Shown: piece after piece, positions 52,929 to 64,000 of the stretch
Layout of the letters: each line of letters begins with the position of its first letter
Numbering within the stretch: position 1 is the first letter of the stretch
Source of the DNA: Chondrilla cf. caribensis
Lineage: Eukaryota > Porifera > Demospongiae > Chondrillida > Chondrillidae
Length of the DNA: 64,000 nt
Reading direction: 5' to 3'
Assembly (NCBI GenBank): GCA_964020155.1
Contig: OZ026546.1
Coordinates: 1-64,000 of the forward strand
Position numbers and translations under genes: made by a program
Notes under the pieces: model-generated
The model's input: the letters and a program-made list of their open reading frames with translations, nothing else
Databases searched by the model: none
Told to the model about the DNA's origin: nothing

Positions 52929-54705
52929 ATGGCGGATAGTAACAAGGAGAGTAAGCCCCTCATAGCCGCTAGAGAAAGAGGTTCGCGAAGATAGTGATTG
53001 GAGTGCCGAAGGAGTGACTTGAAACGTGATTTGTATCTCGTCCTTCCGTTGTTAGGTCCTGGCCCTGGCCGCTACGCTCTCCCATCGACTTTGGGATCTG
53101 TGAACCGCGACCCGACGAAGAACAGCAGCCCTGCTTACCGCTTTGGTATCAGATTGAATAACGCCAGTGAGTTGAGGCTGAAGTGACGTTGTAACGAATT
53201 GTGAACGGGAGATGGGGATTTTATTAGTTAGTTTGTTACAAACGATGTATTATTATTATTTGATTGTTTAATCTTAAATTTTATCCATTTTCTATGACAA
53301 TTCATTTATCATTCTAGTTGTGGGTGCATGTGGTTGGTATGTTCTGTAGTTGTGGGTGTGGCCATGGTGTCTTCTATGAACGCACACAGTATTTGATTGG
53401 CTTAATCCCTTTCTTTGTGCAGTGTTTAGGAAGGATGGCAGCCCAGGCCCAGGGTACTTTGTGGATCCCACTATATCGCGGTTTGGAAGAGATGGGAATC
53501 CCTCTTACTCTATTCTTGGGAGGCAGAAAGACCCAAGTGAGTTCATTGATCAGGAAGGTGTGCTGCAGAATAGAGTATAATGCTAACGATATCATATTCT
53601 TTGTTCTGAATAGACTCATTCAACTCCCCATCACCAGGGGCATACTACCCCGAGCAGGTACACCCTCAAGGAGAGAAGCATGCCCCCGTCTATTCCATGG
53701 GAGCTCGCACTCGCTACAGGAAGAGAGATGCCACACCGTCTCCTAACTCGTACACCCTTCCTTCTCTCCTTGGTAGCAAGGTCCCTAACAAGATGGCATC
53801 CAGTGCTTATTCAATGGCAGGCAGGCCAGTCACTGGGAGCTTCTCTGAGGACCTGGCCAAGACACCTGGACCCGGACGCTATGACCAGACAGTGGGCGAT
53901 GTGTACTGCAGGAAAGCACCAAACTATTCCATGCTGGGACGTCGCACCAAGGGAGGAGGTGTGTTCATACACTCCTAAGATAGAGTGATGTAACAAATGC
54001 ATATACTAGTCATGAGATCAAGTGTCACATGTGTTTGATCTATCAACTGTATTTTGTGGAATTGAAGTTCTAAGTAGTTTAAATATTTTGACCATCTTCG
54101 GAGATGGCTCTCATGAGAGTAACCTTCATGTACTTATAGATGACACATGTTCCTCTGCCCCTCCCTCCGTGGTTACTGACACACCCACTGCCCCTCCCTC
54201 ATGGTTACTTGGCACACCCTCTGCCCCTCCCTCTGTGGTTACTTGGCACACCCTCTGTCCCTCACTCCATGGTTACTTAGCACACCCTCTGTCCCTCACT
54301 CCATGGTTACTTAGCACACCCTCTGCCCCTCCCTCCGTGGTTACTGTCACACCCACTGCCCCTCCTTCCATGGTTACTTGGCACACCCTCTGCCCCTCCC
54401 TCTGTGGTTACTTGGTACACCCACTGCCCCTCCCTCTGTGGTCACTTGATACACCCTCTGCCCCTCCCTCTGTGGTTACTTGGTACACCCACTGCCCCTC
54501 CCTCCGTAGTTACTTGGCACACCCTCTGTGGTTACTTGACACACCCTCTGCCCCTCCCTCCACAGATGCTCACTACAATCCTGGTCCTGGTGCTTATTGT
54601 CCGGAGAAAGTACATGTGAACAAGAGAAGTGCCCCCACCTTCTCCCTTGGCATCCGTCACTCCGAGTTCATGACCCCTCTCATTGTAGAGGTCCCTGGAG
54701 AGTGA
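52929..54705 (+). CDS. CIMAP1A: Ciliary microtubule-associated / outer dense fibre protein 3 (CIMAP1, ODF3)
   Basis: Five exons: 52929-52980, 53056-53166, 53423-53536, 53614-53958, 54566-54705; 253 aa, essentially the length of human ODF3 (254). It contains repeated sperm-tail PG-rich (STPG) motifs: GPGPGRYALP, GSPGPGYFVDP, SPSPGAYYPEQ, TPSPNSYTLP, TPGPGRYD, NPGPGAYCPEK. The C-terminus FSLGIRHSEFMTPLIVEV matches the family closely. These proteins line microtubules of sperm flagella and motile cilia. If intron 4 is retained, translation ends six residues later (VFIHS), which would drop the last STPG motif. Which CIMAP1 paralogue (A-D) it represents is uncertain. Confidence 0.92.
54155..54565. 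repeat. 33-bp minisatellite ending in the CIMAP1 exon 5 acceptor
   Basis: About 13 copies of ctgcccctccctctgtggtt plus acttggcacacc-type units. The last copy changes ctctgtgg to ctccacag and is the acceptor, so the polypyrimidine tract of the splice site is the conserved part of the repeat. Confidence 0.93.
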
Positions 54706-55463
54706 ACTGTTGAACATCTATGAACTGGGTCTATGTATTGTATTAGCACCACATGCACATGTATATATTATGTCAATATATTATATTATTCTTACCTAAT
54801 ACCGTAGTGAGATGGTCATAATATACTATATACAGCCCAGCGATGGCAGACCTGTCCAGCTATGTATGTACAGTGATGGCAGACCTGTCCGCTATGTATG
54901 TACAGTGATGGCAGACCTGTCCAGCTACGTATGTACAGTGATGGCAGACCTGTCCAGCTACGTATGTACAGTGATGGCAGACCTGTCCAGCTACGTATGT
55001 ACAGTGATGGCAGACCTGTCCAGCTACGTATGTACAGTGATGGCAGACCTGTCCAGCTACGTATGTACAGTGATGGCAGACCTGTCCAGCTACGTATGTA
55101 CAGTGATGGCAGACCTGTCCAGCTACGTATGTACAGTGATGGCAGACCTGTCCAGCTACGTATGTACAGTGATGGCAGACCTGTCCAGCTACGTATGTAC
55201 AGTGATGGCAGACCTGTCCAGCTACGTATGTACAGTGATGGCAGACCTGTCCAGCTACGTATGTACAGTGATGGCAGACCTGTCCAGCTATGTATGTAGT
55301 GATAATAAGTCCTCATTAGTTCACAGCTGAGAGGACACAATCGATTGGTGTATTGACAGTGGAACATTAATCAAATACAATAATTGTGATCATGGTGTTA
55401 CTATTATTACATCGAAAAAAGAATGAGATTTGCAGTAATAAAATTATTATTCAAAGAACACAG
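54706..55463. other. Convergent intergenic region, CIMAP1 / MAEL, with a 33-bp minisatellite
   Basis: About 14 nearly identical copies of cagtgatggcagacctgtcc plus agctacgtatgta at 54838-55305, open in all repeat-compatible frames on both strands. It lies between the 3' ends of two genes and is not called as coding. Confidence 0.9.
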
Positions 55464-57291
55464 TTATTTATTGTTGCCGTAGTAACCACAGGGGAGTTTT
55501 CCTGTAGGCCTGGGGAGATTAGCAAATCCAGGGGGTGGGGCTCTTGGCTGAGCCACACCCTGGTGAGGAAGGCGGTCTGGGCTGGGCCGGATGGGAGGAC
55601 GAGGGTTAGAAAACAGACGGGCTGCTGCTGTTGAAGGATTCCCCCAAACTCCCATTGGCATGGGCGTAGCCGTTAGAGTGGGTGTGGTAGTGTCTTCAAT
55701 CAGCTGGGGATTCCCCGACAGAGATGACAACTGGGCTGGAGAACCCTGTACCCACACACTGTTGGGAGGCCTGCTGATTGGTGGATAAGACGAGGGAACT
55801 AGTGAAGGTACCGGTGTGGGTACAGGTGTGGGTGTAGGCGATGCAGTGTCCAACACTCCGTGGGGTGTATTCGGTTGACGAAGGGCCAGCACCCCTCTAC
55901 CTCTTCCAATATTTCCTTTCCTTTCTTGAGAAGTAGGAGCTTGCATAACACCTCGTCCACCGACAGTTTTCGCAGAAGTGACACTGGGATTGCCACGTTG
56001 AGGTGGACCAGTCCTCCTAATGGAGCTTGAAGGTAAAGTGTATGTTTGGAACTGCACGGGTTCTTCCAACGGAAGGTGGTTGGTTGTGAGAGCTACATTG
56101 TATTTTGGACACAATTCTTCAGAGAACACAAAACTACAGGAACAAGAATAACCACCTATCACACTATTACTCAGGTAAACAGACTTTAATAACATCATCC
56201 GAATTAGAATGATGATCTGAAAGACAACACTACTTGGTTGCAATCCACTCAACAGATATCCACATACAATGCGCACTCACACTCACACACAATGCACACG
56301 CACACACTAAATCCCCCTACACATTGACATTGATCTACACACACCACATGACACTGACCAGTACTTCTTGACTGTGGAGAGAGCACAGTGATTGGATCCG
56401 TTCCTCTCGTGGTAGGGGCAGCGAACCCCTCGGCTGTGACTCCACTCTTCAGTCATTAACTTGCGCTCGGCAGAGAACACAGTGACTGAGCTCGCAGCAT
56501 CAACGTTCTGATCCAGTAGCTTGTACAGGATCTCTATCTCCTGCACAGACTGTGGTAGCATGTGGCCAACCTGGTCCTGCATCCACTCCAGACACTGTTC
56601 ACACATCACAGTTTGTGAACGCTACAGAGCACATTGACAAGCTGTACCATCAACAACACACACAGTACCCGGAGTAAACCCAGACATTGGTGAGTGGTGC
56701 AGTGGGTGAATGGGTCCTGTACAACTGGAGTGCGTGTGTACAGTTTCACCACATACTTCTTTGCATGCAGCCAGTGAGTGTGGGTGAGTGTGGGTGAGTG
56801 TGGGTGAGTGTGGGTGAGTGTGGGTGAGGGTAGTGGGTGAGTGTGGGTGAGTGTGGGTGAGGGTAGTGGGTGAGTGTGGGTGAGTGTAGTGGGTGAGTGT
56901 TGATGAGTGTAGTGGGTGAGTGTGGGTGAGTGTAGTGGGTGAGTGTGGGTGATAATGGTCAAGTTACTGTCTACTGACGTACCAATGCAAACAATGGATT
57001 AGAGTGTGGCTGGTGAGAGGGGTTGATAAAAGTCTCAATATTAGAAAGAATTTGCCGATAGTTGTCATCAGCTAGTTCAAAGGAAGTGATCGGTATCTGA
57101 TGTGTTTTGTCTGAATGAAGCTGACACTCATATCGGAAACCAAGGGGGATGGTCCCTGTAGGGGATTGAAACAAAGTCAGATCTAAAACACACACAGTGG
57201 TATGTGACCGGCTATAGCCGACAAAAATGCACTTGATTGCATGCAAACTAGGATCGATCCTTGATTGATCTATTGATTGATTCAAGCAAAC

Positions 57292-57339
<48 letters not shown>

Positions 57340-57932
57340 CACAGTCACCTGGGTCTATGAATGTATGGAATGTGTCCATTATTCCAGATTCCAACGAGTA
57401 CTTTGTAATGGCTACCTCCATGGGCTGATAGCGAAGATCCTGAGGCAACAGAACATGCCGATAGGTACAGACTGTGCACACACTCACACAACCACAAACA
57501 CCAGCCCTCGAAGAGCCTCTTAAATGTGGTAGGGTTGTGCATGTTTCAGTGACAACATTCAGCGGTATCAGCTGTTGTCTAAACACCTGTTGCCATTTCC
57601 CAGGTGGACACATGGATCTGGAGCGTAACATTTATTTATAAAATGGTCCACATTTACAGCACGTAACTTACAGCAGTCCTAGATGCAACCTCAGAAGGCC
57701 GAAACAGCTTGAATGGAATGAGATAAATGTTGATGCATGCAATTCACTCACATTTTGTCTCTGAAATATCATAATATATGTATGTGTAAAAAATACGTAT
57801 ACCCATGTTCCATTTGTAGGCTAAAGAGCTCTATTTTCCATGTAAATTTTGAGTATTGTTCAAAAAAGTAGTAGGGCCATTGTCCTACCTATTCCACCCG
57901 CCTTGCACACACAACACACACACACACATACA

Positions 57933-57995
<63 letters not shown>

Positions 57996-59621
57996 AGTTA
58001 CTCACAGTCTGATCCTCAGGCATTTCCAAAAGGTACTGGAAGTTGATAAAGTAAAATTCTTGTAAAACAGCTTCTAATGGAGACCACAAAATGCATGTAG
58101 TAATGGCTCAACAGCATGGAACTTACGTATTCATCACAAGTATGTATGTACAGGGAGTACAGGGGGTGTGGGAGTACAGGGAGTACAGTGTGCATGGTGT
58201 GTTAGAGATATGACCTCGTCCTTCTTTAATGATGGCCTTCAACTTCCATCTTTCCTTCTCCCTTCGTTCTTCAAGCTCAAGCATCGGCTCTCGACGTTCC
58301 TAAACACAAGAATAGTACATGACTGAGCCAAGCATTCCTAGGTGGTCCCAGGAGGTGGTCCCGGGAGGTGGTCCCGGGAGGTGGTCCCAGGAGGTGGTCC
58401 CGAGAGGTGGTCCCGGGAGCCAGTCCTTGATACAAGACTAACCAACGTTCACAGACCGATTCAAAAATTAGAAGGGTCATTAAAAGTCATAATAAACCAA
58501 CGCACTCCACAGGGAGGCGGGGTACACACTACACAGGGAGGTGGAGTACACACTACACAGGGAGGTGGGGTACACACTACACAGGGAGGCGGGGTACACA
58601 CTACACAGGGAGGCGGGGTACACACTACACAGGGAGGCGGGGTACACACTCCACAGGGAGGTGGAGTACACACTCCACAGGGAGGTGGGGTACACACTAC
58701 ACAGGGAGGCGGGGTACACACTACACAGGGAGGTGGAGTACACACTCCACAGGGAGGTGGGGTACACACTCCACAGGGAGGCGGGGTACACACTACACAG
58801 GGAGGCGGGGTACACACTACACAGGGAGGTGGAGTACACACTCCACAGGGAGGTGGGGTACACACTCCACAGGGAGGCGGGGTACACACTACACAGGGAG
58901 GCGGGGCACACACTACACAGGGAGGTGGGGTACACACTACACAGGGAGGTGAGGTACACACTACACAGGGAGGCGGGGTACACACTTAGCTCACAGACAG
59001 CAATTCTCCTTGATTGTCACGTCTGCCTTCCCTGACTGTGGAGGGACCAGAGGACTTCTCAACTTTAGCTCGATGCACATAGGGAGCACGCTCGGCCTCA
59101 GTCATTCTCTAGACGACACAAAGCAATAGAATCACATAAACAAGATATGAGATTTACTGTGGTCTGTATAAGGGACATAACCACAGTCCCTCCCCCACTC
59201 CCCGACCACGGCCCCTCCCCACTCCCCAACTCTGTAATGCAATATTCTCATAATCTATTCTCATTCTGATTCTACCCCTACCCCTACCCTAACCTGTTAG
59301 GATTAGGGTTAAGATTTATTATACGTACATTGTTTAATGCCCGGTCCATGCGCTACACTTGATCCCACTCTTCTAGCCACGCTAAGTGACCCTAGCTACC
59401 TAGTAAGACGAGCTGCCTACTACACTATTTAGAGGGTTTCACTACCAGAACGACAACAGCAAGGAGTTTTATTGCACTGAACTAACTATCCATCTTGGAT
59501 TGGCTATCCCAGGCAGATCCTTCATCGGTGGTCTCCTCTTCGTTAGTCTGAACACTTCTTCTTGAACGTCCAACATGAAGAAATAGAAGGCATTCCTCGG
59601 CTGCTTCTTTTTCGCGGGCAT
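55464..59621 (-). CDS. MAEL: Maelstrom (HMG box plus MAEL RNase H-like domain)
   Basis: Nine exons: 59621-59487, 59108-58995, 58299-58215, 58073-58006, 57439-57349, 57155-56983, 56758-56723 (donor uncertain by 3 bp), 56621-56359, 56133-55464; about 544 aa. Exons 1-2 form an HMG box (QPRNAFYFFMLDVQEE; RMTEAERAPYVHRAK). Exons 4-8 form the MAEL domain: FYFINFQYLLEMPED, MEVAITKYSLESGIMDTFHT, IPLGFRYECQLHSDKTHQIP, CPYHERNGSNHCALS. The Glu of MEVA and the C-H-C residues of CPYHE...HC agree with the animal ECHC pattern. Maelstrom acts in piRNA-guided transposon silencing in germ cells. The C-terminal exon adds a long Pro/Ser/Thr-rich tail with RGRG and GRGRG motifs, making it longer than the human protein (434 aa). 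The last codons aat aaa taa overlap an AATAAA hexamer. Confidence 0.94.
56785..56955. repeat. 10-18 bp minisatellite in MAEL intron 6
   Basis: Repeated gtgggtgagtgt and gtagtgggtgagtg words between exons 6 and 7. Confidence 0.9.
57295..57348. repeat. (GT)n at the MAEL intron 5 donor
   Basis: On the minus strand the intron begins GTGACTGTGACTGTGTGTGTG, so the microsatellite grows out of the donor. Confidence 0.93.
58505..58985. repeat. 24-bp minisatellite just after the MAEL intron 2 donor
   Basis: About 20 copies of acacagggaggcggggtaca plus cact. On the minus strand it starts ten bases after the donor gtgagctaa. A second array, of 13-bp gtggtcccgggag units, lies at 58345-58425 in the same intron. 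Confidence 0.95.
59279..59325. repeat. Short telomere-like words in MAEL intron 1
   Basis: cccctacccctaccctaacc followed by gttaggattagggttaag. Both orientations of a TTAGGG-like word occur within 45 bp, in a head-to-head arrangement. It is too degenerate to be more than a possible scar of telomeric repeat capture. Confidence 0.4.
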
Positions 59622-59769
59622 GTTGTACGCTTCGATGTCACAATACAACTCGCATATTGCGCAATTTTAAGCGGTTTAATTTAGTGTCCACTTCAATGGA
59701 ATAGAGAAAACTTGATGTAGTTAACAGTAACACCACAATGACAAAAAATTACAATATTCTATTGGTTAT

Positions 59770-61478
59770 CTAAGACTTTGCAATCTTGGCTTGCATCACC
59801 TGCAGAGGAGAAAGAACTGCGATAAGAGATCATATTACTCCAAGGACAGCCCTTGGAGTGGGCAAGGATACTTCATCGGGTGAACACAAGTTTGTTTCAA
59901 TCGTTTGTAAGAGGACCACTGTAACCAACTATCAGAGCAATTTATCGTGTGTGGTAGCATTTAGTCTGAAATCATCATGTAATGATCACTACAAAGGCAA
60001 CCACTACAGTCCTTCCATGCAGCAGCCTCAGAAGTCTTGATCACTCATTCATCACACCAATACAGAATTAGCATGGTTAGGACATCACAGGCTACATCTG
60101 GACCACTTTGACTACATCTGGATCAGTTTGACTACATCTGGACCAGTTTGACTACATCTGGATCAGTTTGACTACATCTGGACCAGTTTGACTACATCTG
60201 GACCAGTTTGACTACATCTGGACCAGTTTGACTACATCTGGACCAGTTTGACTACATCTGGAGGCAGTGAATTCTTTTGGAAACTATACTAACACATCTG
60301 GGGACTGCAAAAGCACATTTGGAGATTACAAGAACACATCTGGGGACTGCAAAAGCACATTTGGAGACTATACTAACACATCTGGAGACTGCAAAAGCAC
60401 ATTTGGAGACTATACTAACACATCTGGAGACTGCAAAAGCACATTTGGAGACTATACTAACACATCTGGGGACTGCAAAAGCACATTTGGAGATTACAAG
60501 AACACATCTGGAGATTGTACAAACAATTATGGTGACTATAAAATCCCACGCAGAGACTAGAACACAGGTTATATCTCACCTGGCCTGCTATTCTGTCCAA
60601 GTCCCTCTGCCCGGTGGCAGTAATTCTTCTTCCACTATTGAAGGGAGGATGAGAATGATGACTCAGATCACACTCACACAGTGGACACACCCACTCACCC
60701 ATTATCAGGGTCTTCCTCTACAATTTTTAGCTTCTCCAGTGTTTGTAGAACATGTCTACAAACAGAAGACGATGCTCTTACAAATTTGGACGGTTGAGAG
60801 CCTCTCCTCTTGCGGCCTGGAGAACAGTAGAGCACTCACTAATCACGCCCCAATCACACCCAGAGTACTTCACCACTCCTCACCTCCATAAACTTTGGTG
60901 AGTGCTCCCACCCCAACTCCCCTGCGAAGGTAGATGTGTCGTGCTATGGAAGCCGCTCTGATGTAATACCAATCCTTGTCATACGGAGCTAGCTCCTTGG
61001 ACTTGCCCGTCTTCACATAGTCAATATAATGGGGCAATTTGGCCTTAGATCCACCTCTACACAAAATTGGAATAGGAATTCACCACGCTATACACACACA
61101 CACACACACACACACAATACACACACACATCATAAACATGGCAAGCATATTGTACACACAAAGCATACTCAACAGGTGGAGTACGCATATTCGCGGTGAC
61201 CTGGTACAGCGCACACACGTGACCTGACATGGTGTGGAACAGCCAAACTACACCGGAGAGGCTCAGTGAGGGACAAATGATGCGATGCATGATAAAACAT
61301 ACGTCAAATCGAACAAACTCGACAATAGTTTGAGACAAGGTTTGAGTTGCCTGAAGCCTGTAACAATCTTACTGCAAGTTAACCCGACTCACATCATCTG
61401 TTTCTTGAAATGTGCACTGAGTGCTTTTACGAAATCATGGGATGATACATCTTTTACTTTATTTCCTCCGAAAGGCAT
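59770..61478 (-). CDS. RPS19: Small ribosomal subunit protein eS19 (RPS19)
   Basis: Five exons: 61478-61393, 61056-60884, 60816-60699, 60634-60580, 59799-59770; 153 aa (human 145), phases consistent. Clear eS19 words: [92 protein letters not shown], and the terminal exon VMQAKIAKS. It is a structural protein of the 40S head needed for 18S rRNA maturation. The last exon encodes only nine residues and is separated by a 780-bp intron carrying two minisatellites. The stop codon is only 148 bp upstream of the MAEL start on the same strand. Confidence 0.96.
60095..60525. repeat. Two minisatellites in RPS19 intron 4
   Basis: A 19-20 bp repeat (ggaccagtttgactacatct, about eight copies, 60095-60262), then a 42-bp repeat containing acacatctggagactgcaaa and agcacatttggaga (about six copies, 60285-60525). 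Confidence 0.93.
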
Positions 61479-61770
61479 CTGAAGGAACAGCAGTGAGTGA
61501 TGTGAAATCATACATTCTACACAACATGTGAACTAATATACAAACACTTAAACTTCTCCAAAGTTTACAATTTACTGAAAAAACAAAATTCTCATAGGTT
61601 CGCCATACCTTAGAAAGACCACGTGAAAGAAATACTGCGCATGCGCGGTATCACATGCTTAGTGTTTCGCAATGTCTCGGCCTAGTCTAGCTAGCTGGAT
61701 GTTATTCGCGAACAGTAACGTACTAACGCGAACTAAAGAAGCTCGTCAATAAAGTTTAATCCTCTGTGGA
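61479..61770. promoter_or_regulatory. Bidirectional promoter region, RPS19 / TXNRD, with an NRF-1-type site
   Basis: 292 bp lie between start codons. TGCGCATGCGCG at 61636-61647 is a perfect match to the palindromic NRF-1 consensus (YGCGCAYGCGCR). A CACGTG E-box lies just upstream at about 61619. Both motifs are typical of animal housekeeping promoters. Regulatory use is inferred from sequence and position. Confidence 0.55.
61699..61752 (+). CDS. Upstream open reading frame in the TXNRD leader (17 codons)
   Basis: ATG at 61699 opens a 17-codon frame (MLFANSNVLTRTKEARQ) ending in TAA, 18 bp before the TXNRD ATG and in frame with it (61699 and 61771 differ by 72). It would only matter if transcription starts upstream of it, which is not visible here. 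Confidence 0.3.
   Translation: MLFANSNVLTRTKEARQ

Positions 61771-64000
<2,230 letters not shown>

Noticed and set aside
54812..55367. 133-183 codon frames with an 11-residue repeat (MADLSSYVCTV)
   Set aside because: An intergenic 33-bp minisatellite, open on both strands, with no domain-like or non-repeat part.
58480..59035. Proline/cysteine or Gly/Val-rich repeat proteins (CTPPPCVV, GGGVHTTQ)
   Set aside because: They lie within MAEL intron 2 and are produced by the 24-bp minisatellite in several frames at once.
59786..60040. 84-codon plus-strand frame opening [15 protein letters not shown]
   Set aside because: Antisense to the last RPS19 exon and lying in its final intron. It has no recognisable protein features.

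Overview
The window is nuclear DNA of a metazoan. The evidence is multi-exon genes with GT-AG introns, a tRNA-derived SINE, a LINE 3' end, TTAGGG-type telomeric repeats, and genes such as Maelstrom and CIMAP1/ODF3. The gene set and the short, repeat-filled introns would fit an early-branching invertebrate such as a sponge, but that placement is a guess.

Layout. Positions 1-25330 are almost entirely satellite DNA built from about 347-360 bp monomers. It is broken by a 187-bp tandem repeat (4920-5490) and by two related non-satellite islands, A (about 5790-7885) and B (about 22640-24490). Both islands carry a tRNA-derived SINE, and B also holds a LINE fragment. Positions 25330-64000 are gene-dense: an intronless gene of unknown function (26554-27717, +); ANKS3 (28035-31213, -); TM2D1 (32629-34720, +); two tandem clan-3 cytochrome P450 genes (35884-40906 and 41373-46563, +); V-ATPase subunit H, ATP6V1H (47562-52709, -); the sperm-tail protein CIMAP1/ODF3 (52929-54705, +); Maelstrom, MAEL (55464-59621, -); ribosomal protein S19 (59770-61478, -); and a thioredoxin reductase that runs off the end (61771 onward, +). 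Exons were joined by hand. In every listed gene the reading phase is consistent across all listed introns, with one MAEL donor left ambiguous by 3 bp.

Three neighbouring pairs are divergent: ANKS3/TM2D1, ATP6V1H/CIMAP1 (219 bp between start codons) and RPS19/TXNRD (292 bp). X-box-like RFX motifs lie upstream of the two cilium-related genes (ANKS3, CIMAP1), and an NRF-1-type palindrome lies between RPS19 and TXNRD. The genes are otherwise unrelated housekeeping, ciliary/germline and detoxification functions, not a pathway cluster.

The most striking observation is that intronic tandem repeats repeatedly begin at, or contain, a splice site. In at least ten introns a micro- or minisatellite starts within 0-12 nt of the 5' donor, and in several the donor hexamer itself is part of every repeat unit. 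In the P450 genes and CIMAP1 the repeat unit carries the 3' acceptor region instead. Several units are multiples of three and open in the frame of the adjoining exon, so intron retention or use of a decoy site would extend the protein rather than stop it. The satellite also has notable structure: a conserved hairpin of about 47 nt in each monomer, and telomeric-repeat tracts embedded in a 702-bp higher-order unit.
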